Assembly (NCBI GenBank): GCA_034509755.1
Contig: CM067555.1
Coordinates: forward strand, 2,736,142 to 2,800,141
Origin: Anisodus tanguticus
Taxonomy: Eukaryota; Streptophyta; Magnoliopsida; Solanales; Solanaceae
Reading direction: 5' to 3'
DNA: 64,000 nucleotides
A model generated the notes under the pieces. That model made no database searches, had not been told where the DNA came from, and saw only the letters and a program-made list of their open reading frames with translations. Below are positions 34,653 to 46,600 of this stretch, piece after piece. A program made the position numbers and the translations under genes. Position 1 is the first letter of the stretch. Every line of letters begins with the position of its first letter.

Positions 34653-37600
34653 TCAAGAGAACCATCTCTTTCCACTCTTAACTGCCTTCAGTTTCATAAC
34701 AAGATCCTCTCTCTGTGCTTCTACTTCAGCATATTTAAGACTCATTTGAAAGTATCTCTCTCGGATGTCTTTTAATTCCGTCTCTAGTAAAGCCTTCGTA
34801 TGTTCAAACCTTTTCACCATTTCGCTGTTCCAGTCTGACTTATTGGAAGCAGGTGAATGACCTTTTCGTTCCTCGGTCTTAAACCTACACACAAACAAGA
34901 ATAGCAGCTTAAAAACTCAGACATTACATACTAAAATCTGCAGTAGTTCTATACTTTTATTATATCTTTGCTTTGTGAATGTGTTGTGTACATTATCTAT
35001 TTACTTTTCCTTGCAGTATGTTGCAGAAATCCTAAGTTCTGTTATGAGGTGATGGTTCGTTTGATAAGTATTCCGTAAGGTAACAAAAGGTTGATTATCC
35101 TAGTTCAACATGTTTATAAGTTGAATCCGTCTTGATCTGTGAAAGGTGCAGAGCTCTTTCCGAAATTTCATTGTCAAACAGATATCATTTTCAACTCTGG
35201 CTACTTTGTCAATGTTGTAATAATAACTTAGCCTTTTAAGGTCCTGTCTGCAGGAGCGGAGCTATAGGGCGGAAAGGAGGTCATCTGAACTCAATGAACC
35301 CCCTTCGCCTGAAAATCACATTGTATATACAAGATTAATTTTTTTTTTTATGTATATATAGGTAGATTATGAACCCCTTGGTAAAAATCATGCCTCCGCC
35401 ACTGCCTATCTGAGTTTCATCCCTAAGAGTAGACTAATAGAAGATAGGAAAAAAGTCGATCCACAAGCAAAAACTAAAAAATGTTACACTAGTTTACTTA
35501 AATTTATGTACTAGATTTCATTATAGCGTGACACCAAAGTTAAACTTGTGCACGAATCCTGCAAGGGCTTTTTTCCATGAAAATAAAACATAACTTCAGT
35601 TTAACTGACACGTTAAGAGTTCCAACTGAACAAGAAATGGGGGCTGAATGATTTGTACTTAGCAAAACTTTTGTATACGAAATTAAATGTAAATGTAAAA
35701 TTTGGAGTTTTAAGCATCTGACACCTACCTTTGAAACTGAATTTTGTACTTCTTATTTGCCTCTAATGCTTCAGCAAGCTTGTTCTCAAGTAGCTGTATT
35801 CTAGCCAAGTAATCCATTTCAATAGAAGGAGCATTTCCATCGGAGAAACCATTTTCACCCTGGATCAGCAAAAAGGGAAACCAAGAAACTCAAAATACCG
35901 GCTATGTTGGTGATATGTTGTGCTTCAAAGGTGAAAACGAATAGAAGGGGAATAAACAGAACCTCTGATTCACTACACTTGCGATCTGAATGAAGTCGAT
36001 CCACCAGAAGTTCTTGGGACTGACTAAGTTTTTGAGGTGCTCTATTGAAGTTAGTGTACCTACTGTTGCTCTTTGGAGTATCGTTCTGTTCAAACTGCAG
36101 AGAACGTGAACTTCTATCATTCACCAACAATTTTAATTAACGAAAATGGAAAAAGCAATAAGAAAGAATTTCTTCTATGTTGCTCGGACTGTTCAAAAAT
36201 GTTACCAGGTGAGTGTCGGATCCTCCAAAAGTAGTGCATTTTTGGAGGATCCAACACGGGTGCAACAACATTTTTTGAAAACTCCGAGCAACATAGAATT
36301 TCGTAATAAGCTAACCTTTTTGGCATATAATTTTTTCTCTTCCTCCATCATTTTCACCTCTGCCTCATGTGCATGAACTTTTCTCAAACATATATCCTTT
36401 TCCTCCTCCATCGTACATGCTTTCTGCCGATATTGCTCGTTATCTCCCTTAGTTTCACTTAGCTCATTTTCCAAATCACCCACTTGTGCACAGAATTTCT
36501 CCTTTTCAGTTAAATCACTTTCCAGTTGCTCAATTTTTTCTTCCAAAAAAACTCTCTTTCGATTGCTGTTCTCCAACTCCGACAAGACTTTCTGCAATTC
36601 GGAGATCTTACCAGCAAACGAGGCCTTCTCAGCCTTCATTTCTTCACAATCTTTAGATATTAGCTCTAGAGATGCTTCTAACTTTTCCTTTTCGAACATG
36701 CACCCAGTGAGTTCGCTCTTCAGATTGAAGACTTCATCTTGAAGCTCTTTTGTTTTTTGCAACTGAAATTTCAGATTAGCACTTTCTTCGTGAAGCTTTT
36801 GGTGTTCATATCGTGAAAGAGTGAGCTGCAACTCAAGGTCATTAATGGCTGTTTTAAGCTTTTCCTCGTTCGCCCTATAATTTGGTAAAAGTTTCAAAAT
36901 CTTTGCATGTTCAACCAACAACTTTTCATAACTTAGTTTTGTAACAGCAAGCTCCTTCACATTCAATGCAAATTTTGATTGAACATCTTCAAGTGCGGAT
37001 TCCAGCTTTTCTTTATCAGCGCGCCAACTGGAAACTTCATGAACAGCATCGGAAACTAATCTCTGTCCCTCGTCCATTTCAGAAATTTGCTTGGTTAGTT
37101 GTTGTACCTCTTTCTCGAGACTCTCAACTTCCATCAACTTCTCTGAATACCTCTCAATTTCGTTCTTGTTCTGTTGAATGAGTACATTTAGTTCAGCGTT
37201 CATTCTCTCGTCTTTCAAGGATAAATCTTTCCACATTGAATCGAGATTTTCTTCCAGAGCTTTAACTTTTATCAAGCTATTAGCCAAGCTTTTCTGTGAT
37301 TCATGCAGTTGAGTTTCTAGCTTCACACGATGCTCGTGCTGTTCCACGTTCTTTCTTTCCACATTCTGCAAAGATTCTTCTAGCTTTTCATTCTTGTTCG
37401 TGAGATATCCACATTCTTCTCGAGCTTGTGACCATAAGATCTGCATGTTTTCCAATTCTTCTTTAAGATCAGCAACGTTCGTTTTCGTTTCGCTCTCCAA
37501 CTTCTCGATTTCGTCTTGAAGATTCAACACAATAGACCTGGATTCTTCCAATGCTGATTGACAAGATTCTCTCTCAACGGTCATGAGCCTAATTTGTGCT

Positions 37601-40600
37601 TCCATATTTTCGTTCTTCTCTGTCAATCCTACTAACTGATCCTCCAACGTTTGTTTTTCACTTTCGAGCTGTGCTAATTTTCTTTCCAGAAGCTTGTGAT
37701 CATTTTGTAGATCGTCCAAGCACCTCGAGCTGATGGCACTTTCTCTCAAGACGATTTTCATGTTTTCTTCTACCTGATCCTTTTCTTTTTGAAGATCAGC
37801 AACTTTACCTTCTAGTTCTCTTTTATGCTCCAAAAGGCTGGTTTTCTCCTCTTCATGTGCTTGTAAGTCAGCCTGTAACTTTTCCATCTCGGAATTTTTT
37901 TGATCTAACTCCTTTAGTAGACCGGAACATTGAACTTGTAGTTCTGCCTTTGCGCCCTCATGTGCTTGAACCTCAAGACTGTAATCGTCCAGCTTTCTTT
38001 GAGCTTCTGCAAGAGATTTATTTCTCTCCTGGATCTCCTGTTCGTGCTGTTTAAAATGTTCGTCGCACTCAACAATTCTAGTTTCTAAGAGATTGTTCAG
38101 GTCGAACAGATACGCAAGGACACAGCCGGTACTGTTGTCGCTCAAATTTGCCAAGTTTTCCAGGTGATGTTTGCACTGGTCGCTCACACGGGAAGAAATT
38201 TTATAACACGGTCTCTTTAGATGATGAAAAGCTACTTCTAGCTGCTTCACTAATTTAATAAACTCTTCGGAGTTTTCATTTTTACCAACTTTTTCCACAG
38301 GTGCCAGTGTGCTTTCACTACCGGACTCCTTAAACTTGATCAAAAGCTCCAAGTTTTCCTGAGTAAGCTCAGCACAGTCCCTCTCTAGCTCGTGCACTTT
38401 TTCTCGTAATGCTTCAACGTCTCTTATTAGCTCAATACTAGCTTTCTGAGAGTGTGCATTGTTTTCCGGTTCTTGTGAAGCTGCTGTTGCCGAATGTTGC
38501 ATGTCAGTTAACCTCAGATGCAGAGATGAAAATTTCTCTATTTCAAATTTCTGTTGTTCTATAGTTTCTTCAAGTTCCTGAAGAAGCATGACGAGCTCGA
38601 CGTTTGATTCTTGACTTCCTTTCAGTTGTAAGACTAAACTGTCATTCAACTCCTGTTGATGTCTTATTTCATTTTCCAGTTCCTCCTGGACATGATTCTG
38701 ACCTTTCGGTTGAGACATCAAATCCTCTGCCATGTCGTGTTTCGCTTTTGATTCCTCTAACAATAGTTTCAGATTCTCAATCTCTTTTTTCAAGCTACCT
38801 GTTGGGATCAAAATAACAGGCGTCATGCGAAGCTAACAATTACAAACTTTGAACGAAAATAAATCAAACACAAAAAAAAAGTATACTAAAATGACACATT
38901 TTTATAGTTTAACTTTAGAATACCCATTTTACCCTTAATGAGATGATTTATAGTCACACCAATATCTGAGGCTTATTTTAGACCACAAGTTTCAAAGTAT
39001 TTCTTTATTTCTTATACACCGTGCCAAGTCAAACACCTTCACACAAATTGAGATGGAGGAGGTATTAAAGAAGGTAATAAAACTATTAAGTCTATATAGC
39101 CTTTTCCTCCGAGAAAAGGACTAATGTTCCTTTTTGAAGTAAACAGTTATGGTAAAATTCAACTAAGGCAGGAAAGTCAGGGACAATTCTAGCACTACCT
39201 TGCTCTGAATAGGCAGCTGAGAGATCCATAACTAAGTCTGCTTGCTTTTTCGACTGAGCCGAGAAGTCCTCTCTTAGTATGTCCAAATCGAGCATGAGCT
39301 TCCTAGCATTTCTCTCCCACATCTTGGCTTCTATCCGGAGTTCTTCAATTGTATCTTCTGCAGCCTCCAGGAGATTTCTTGAAGAGGCCGAATTCGTCTG
39401 AGAAGACGTTGTGAAATCTTTTCCATTATTCTGCAGATGCTCCATTATACCTGTGGCCTTTGTATTATAGGATGATCGGTTTGAAACAGAATGATCGTCG
39501 ATGAAATAATCATTCTGAGGTGAAGTATGGGCAGCACTTGCTCTAACTTGTTTGCCCGTGTGATTTCTAGAGGTGGCCTTTTCTTTTTGGGTAAAACTTT
39601 CAGCTGAGCTAAAGCTGTTATTTGATCTGGATGCCGAGAAATTTCTCTCCTGAAATGAAATGAAGACGTAATCAACCACACATTATACTGAATGTGGAAG
39701 AGAATTTACACTTGAAAACTGAGTTCAGTAAAACACAACAGAAACTAGACTATAATGTCTATAGTGCATCTAATGTAGTGAGAAGTTGATAAATGAGATC
39801 CAAATGTAGCTCGGTCTCTCCAAAAATGCTGCCGCAGCAGTAACAGATCCTCCACAAATGCACTACTTTTGGAGGATCCGACACGCAATTGTCTCCATTT
39901 TGAAGAGTCCGAGCAACATAGGATCCACGCATCAGTGGCTGATTCAACTGCTCAAACCTGTGACCTATAAGTTACACGGAGCGTCTCCAAGGAACCCTTT
40001 CGGTATATTACTATAATCTAAAGGAAGAAGAATCATGTCACCAAATTGGAAGATTAACTTAAGAAATGAACAGAACTGTCAAGTTTAGTGGCAATGAAGC
40101 AATAAAAATTGAAAAATATTGCATTAGTACCTTGATCTCAAATTTGCTTGGACCTGAGTTAGAGTCCACATCATAAGTGGATGGAAGCACATCGCTTCCA
40201 GCAGAGAAGTTGTTCTCAGACTCATTTGATTTACTGGAAACATGATCATGATCTAAACCCTGCTGTTTCATACTAGAACCTGTAGATTTCGATTCATCTC
40301 TGAAAATGTATATAGAGTATTTAGTTAAATGATGACCTAGAATCTATTATTGGAGGCAGCCTCTCTACCCACAAAGGTAGGGGTAAGGTCTGCGTACACC
40401 CACCCTCCCCAGATCCCACTTGTGGGATCACACTAGTATGTTGTTGTTGTTGATGACCTAGAATCTATGTTGCTCGGAACTCTCCAAAACCCGCACCCAT
40501 GTCGGGTCCTTCAAATATGCACTACCTTTGGAGGATCCGACACGCATCAGACGATGTTTTTGAGGAGCCCAAGCAACATAGTCTAGAATACTTGGAAATT

Positions 40601-43600
40601 TGAATGTTTTCTTAATACCTGAATTTACTTGTTGGTGTTAGGCAGTGAATTTTCACCTGTAAACAAGATTGATAAGAATTTTGGTAAACAAAAAGTTGGA
40701 GAAATTCCATCTTATGTCTGTTGATCTTAGTATCATATGCATAAAGGATAAATGTCATCTTACTACATGAAAATTTACAGTGAAGGGGTATTAGATATAG
40801 AGGAAGTTTGTTCATAATATAGATTATTTCTGAATGACTATGCTTTTCACATGGTCCAAGTTCAAGTTAAAAAAACTACGATATCGCAGAAGTTTGTTCC
40901 TAGGTACTGGAGATTAGTGCTTGCCAGTGCCGAAGCTAGAAATTTAGCTAAGGGTATTCAAAAATTTGATATATATCTGTATCACATACTTTTGACCTAT
41001 ATATCCAGTATTATTTTCCATATGCGTGGTATAATTTTTCTTCGAAGGGTGTTCAACTAACCATCCTTCAGTTTATGTAGCTGGCCACTGCTGCTTGCCA
41101 TAAGGTATAGTTTTTACATGGTCCAAGTTTCTAGTTAAAATATACTACCAGATATGAGACTTTTTTAGTCCACAAATTTTAAAGGTCTTCATTTCTTTCT
41201 TAAATTTAGTGTCCAGTTATCCAGTCAAACATTACCAGATAAATTGGGATGTTAAAAGTACAATATAGAGGAAGTTTGTTCCTAAGTAAAGAATGGATAT
41301 TGGGCCTAACTCAACCCCAAAAGCTAGCTTGTAGGGTGAGGATTGTCCAAGTCCATATAAGGAGTCCATGTTCCCATTTCATATCCGATGTGGAACTCTT
41401 AACACTAACCCGCACGCCCAGACCTTGTTAACTGGAACGTGGATAATATAATTTGGGAGCCCAACATCGGTCAACAAAGAATAGGCCCAATTCTGCCCAG
41501 AATCAGTGGGTACCGCGTGCAAGTTCTGGGCAGGGGCAGGATGCTGGTGTGCTTGGGCCTCGGCCTCCGCAAGCCCATCATACAGTGGGCCCCACACCTA
41601 CCGACATTGAAGCCGCGATGCTCACACTTGGATTAAATCCTGCGGACCCGAATTGGTACATGGACACCGGAGACACTATTCACATGACGTCCGACCAAGG
41701 TACTCTCTCATCTTATTCCAATTTGAGCAACAATCGTGGCATAATTGTTGGTAATGAAAATTCAATTCTAATTCGTGGTTACGGTCATAAAACTTTGTCT
41801 CCCCCCCCCCCCTCCCATCCACCTCTTGTCTTGAAAAATACCCTTTATGCTCCTAAATTGATTAAAAATTTGGTGTCTGTTCATAAATTCACCACTGATA
41901 ATTCAGTTTCTGTTGTTTTTTATCCTTTTGGGTTTTCTGTAAAGGATTTCAAGACGGGGATTCCTCTCATGAGATGTGATAGTAGGGGAGATCTTTATCC
42001 TATCACGCCCACATCCGGTCTCTCGAGTCAAGCCTTGCCATCTACTTTTGCAGCTCTTGCTCCTTCCTTGTGGCATGCACGTCTAGGTCATCCGAGGTCG
42101 TCAATTTTGTCTTCCTTAGATAAAAATAATTTTATTTATTTTAAGGGTACGCGTAGTACTCCGATTTGTCAATCTTGTTATTTAGGAAAAATTGTTCGAT
42201 TGCCGTTTGTAGACTCTAATTCTCGTACTTTAATGTCATTTGATATTATTCATAGCGATTTGTGGACATCTCCTATTATCAGTTCTTTGGGCGATCGTTG
42301 TTATGTTCATTTTTGGATGATTATTCTAATTTTTTATGGACTTTCCGTTAGCGAAAAAATCTCACATTGTTTTCACTTTTTAAAATTTAGAGCTTTCATC
42401 CGTACTCAATTCGAGCGGAAAATTAAGCATATTCAATGTCATAATGGAAAATAATATGATAATGGGTTGTTTCAGGATTTTTGTGGTAATACTGTTATCA
42501 ATTTTCGTTTCTCTTGTCCTCATACGTCCTCTCAAAGTGGGAAAGCCGAACGCAAAATTCGTACCATTAATAATATTGTCCGAACTTTATTGGTCCATTC
42601 TTCCGCACCTCATTCCTTTTGGCATTATGCTCTACAAATGACTACTTATCTCCTTAACATTATTCCTACCAAAGGTTTGACATATACTTCCCCCTTCAAA
42701 TATTATATAATAAGACTCTTTCGTATTCACATCTTAGGGTCTTGGGTGCTTATGTTATCCCCTATTTCCGTCCACCACAATTAACAAACTTCAGGCCCGG
42801 TCTACCCCTTGTGTGTTTTTGGGTTATCCGTCTAATCATCGTGGCTACACATATCTCTAATAAAATCATCATTAGTCGTCATGTTGTTTTTTATGAAACC
42901 TAATTTCTGTTTGCTAACGTGCGTAGTCTCGAGCCTAGTTCGTATACTGTTTTGGCCGATGCCGTCTCTCCATATATTATTCACCATTTTTCAAACTTGT
43001 TCTGCACCCAAAATCCGCCAACGGGCCCACTGCCCGCTGGACCTACTATTCCGCCGAACCCCACTGTTTCCAGTCAAGCGAGTGGGCCAGTTTCAGCCCC
43101 AGTTTTGGTAATTGGGCCGATTGCCCTTGACCTAATACCGAAACCGGTCCGGTCTCGGGTTACGCCATCGATTCCGATTCTACCGTGTTGGGCCGGCGAG
43201 GCCGCTTCCTGGCCGGCCGTCCGTCACATGTCTCGATATTTCCCAAAATCCACCCAATTCTCCCCCGAGTCTCAGACCGGTCACTCGTAGTCAACTGGGT
43301 ATATTTAAACTGAAAAGACATTTTAATTTAAATTCTAATGTTCTTAAATCCCCTCTACCCCGTAATCCAGTGTTCACATTAAATGACCCGAATTGAAAAT
43401 TGGCTATGACCAACGAATATGATGCTCTTATTGCGAATAAGACGTGGGAGTTGGTACCCCGTCCTTCTGGTGTTAATATTATTCGGTCTATGTGAATTTT
43501 TACTCATAAGGATAATTCTGACGGTTCTTTTGCGAGGCATAAGACTCGTCTTGTAGGTGATGGTAAGACTTAGCAGGTTGGCGTGGATTGTGGTGAGAAG

Positions 43601-46600
43601 TTTAGTCCGGTGGTCAAACCGGCTTCCATTCGCACTGTTCTCAGTCTGACTCTTTCCAAAGCATGGCCCATTCATCAGTTAGATGTGAATAATGCTTTCT
43701 TATATGGTGATCTTAAGGAGACCGTTTATATGCATCGGCCCTTGGGTTTTCGAGACCCCAAATATCCTCATCATGTCTGTTTGTTGAAGAAGTCTTTGTA
43801 TGGGCTTAAGCAGGCCCACGGGTTTGGTATAAGAGATTTGCAGATTATGTTTTGTTTATTGGGTTTTCGCACAGCAAGTCTGATAATTCATTGTTCATAT
43901 ATGCTGTGGTTCTTCCCTGGTTTATATTTTATTATATGTGGATGATATTATCTTGACTGCCTCCATTGATGCTTTGCGCAAGTCTATCATGACCATGTTC
44001 AATTCTGAGTTTGCTATGAAAGACTTGGGGCCCTTGAGTTACTTTTTGGGGATTGTTGTTTCTCGTCATGCATGTGGGTTGTTCTTATCCCAACGAAAGT
44101 ATGCAGTTGAGATTATTGAGCGTGCTGGCATGTCCTCGTGCAAGTCTACTTCCACTCCTGTCGATACTAAGCCCAAGCTGGGTGCTGCGGCTAGCTCACC
44201 TTACGAGGATCCGACCCACTATCGCAGTCTTGCAGGGGCTCTTCAGTATCTTACTTTCACGAGACCAGATATTACGTATGACGTCCAACATGTGTGTTTG
44301 TTTATGCATGATCCCAGGGTTGAGCACATGAATACGCTTAAACGCATCATTCGGTACATCCAGGGGACACTTGACTATGACTTACATTTATATCCTTCGT
44401 CGACGTCTACACTTGTCTCGTATACAGATGTTGATTGGAGTGGCTGTCCAGACACCAGACGTTCTATGTTTGGCTATTGTATGTTTCTTGGTAATAACTT
44501 GGTCTCATGGTCTGCAAAGCGTCAGTCTACATTGTCTCGTTCTAGCGCAGAGGCCGAGTATCGAGGGGTAGCCCATGTGGTATCTGAATCCTATTTGTTA
44601 CGTAATCTTCTTTTAGAGCTTCATTGTCCTATTAAAAAAGCTACCTTGGTTTATTGCGATAATGTTAGTGCCATCTACCTTTCTGGTAATCCTGTTCAAC
44701 ACCAGCGCACTAAGCACATCAAGATGAATATTCACTTTGTTCGTGAAAAGGTAGCTCGTGGACAAGTACGCGTCTGTCATGTCCTTTCCAGGTATCAAAT
44801 TGCAGACATTTTTACCAAAGGTCTTCCGTCAGTACTTTTTGAAGATTTTAGGGACAGTCTCAGCGTACGAAGACCGCCCGTTATGACTGCGAGGGTGTGT
44901 TAAATATACACGTGATATACATGGGTTAGTATACCATGTATATCACGGTTTCACAAGGAAATAAACCAAGTGTGAAACCGTGGTATACACGGTATACTAA
45001 CCCGTGTATATCATGGTTTTGGTCATCAATTATGGTGTAAATATTGTATTAAAATTAGGCTTGTACACTTACCATATATATAGGATTCTTGTACAACTAG
45101 AATAGAATTTTGGGAGTAGAATAGGAATATGATTTCCCTATTATGGAAAATTGTAAATTGTATATATACTCTTTCATTAATAAAAATAATTAAGGGATTA
45201 TTTCTTTCACTAAGTACTGGAGTTTAGTGTTTCCCATAAGGTATAGTTTTTACATGGTTCAAGTTTCTAGCTATGTTGATCGGACCCTCCAAAACTATTG
45301 CCGCACCCGTGTCGGATCCTCTAAATTTGCATACCTTTTGAAGGATCCAACACACACCCCGCGGTATTTTCTATGAGTCCGAGCAACATAGGTTTCTAGT
45401 CAGAAATACCACAATACCTTAGAGGAAAATGGTGGGGAAAGTAAGGACTTATCATCACAGGACTTGCCTGTAGTGTTGTGCCCTGATTGCATTTCTTTAA
45501 AGGAACCAAAACCGGAGAAGAGATTCTTGAACCAACATATGATGCCAGATTAATGGTTCCCTCTCCAAGTAGGCCAGGTCTAGCAGAGCCCTGTGTTAAA
45601 GGAGCAATTAAGAAATCAAATAAGCAAGTCATCACGAAACGTCTTCAGTATTTTAACGGCATAATACCTCGAGACCCCCTAAACTTGACACATTTTTTCC
45701 AGTGCACACCTAAACTTTGCTTAGTCCTAATTAACCCACCCACTCACCCACCCATCCTCACCTCCGCCTAAAAGAGAGTGCATTTATGCTCTTTGCCACG
45801 TCAACGTCTAGGAGGGTCAAAGCTATCAAACTGCCAAATTTAGGGAGGTAATCACGACCAAAAAAAGTCCAGGTGTGCATTGAATAAAACGTGTTAAGTT
45901 TAGGGGGGTCACGAGGTATTCTTGCATATTTAAAAAAAGGAAAGTGGCGTTGAGGAAGTGTGATGAACTTAAAGAACAGTAGTTATGCCATTGTATTACT
46001 GTCAATGAAATAGATTTTTTGAAGTAAAACACAAGGAATCATACCATTGAAACAACGAACTTGTAGAGAGATTCTTCAAGCTCCAGAGAAGAAGAATCAT
46101 CCTGTGAAATCCACACGGATTCCAAAAGCGTTTCTGGCCATTGACAACTTCCGTTTTTCACAAGCGTTTTGGCTAACTTTGCTACTGTCTTTCCTGTTTC
46201 TACACAGATTATAGACAATGAAAGCCTGTCCCATCCTTTTGGTACCTATCCAAATTACAACATCATAATCAACTGTCAGTGTCCATTTTGTGGCTCTGCT
46301 ACATTATTTTATCGACAAGCTGAACGAAACCACATAACGGAGTTCTTTAGTACCATTGATTCAACTAAACCATCTAGGATTAAAGGCAAATAGAACTCCT
46401 TAAGCAATATATCAAACAGTTCCAAAGTGAACTAGTTAAAATGTAGGAGGAAATTGATTTTGTATGTTTAGCCCAAAGGCTGCTATTTCCTGATTGTGTT
46501 GCTCAGACTCTTTAAAAATATTGTCGGGTTTGTGCCATATCCTTCAAAAGCGATGCATTTTTGAAGGATCAAAGGGGTGGAGACATTTTTGGAGGGTCCG

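Larger units (their letters stand above)
41480..45209 (+). mobile_element. 5'-truncated Copia retrotransposon in intron 3
   Basis: Lacks the 5' LTR and most of gag; has degenerate pol and a complete-looking 3' LTR. It begins at a breakpoint with a TRIM fragment, so no target duplication can be matched. The host intron is 4811 bases long (40657-45467), mostly because of this insertion. It lies on the plus strand, opposite to the gene. Confidence 0.88.

Noticed and set aside
36966..38816. Plus-strand open frames opposite the coiled-coil exon
   Set aside because: They are antisense shadows of the 2.48-kb minus-strand exon, which has clear heptad-rich coding.
43379..43675. 98-codon minus-strand frame
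   Set aside because: Antisense to the Copia reverse transcriptase region.
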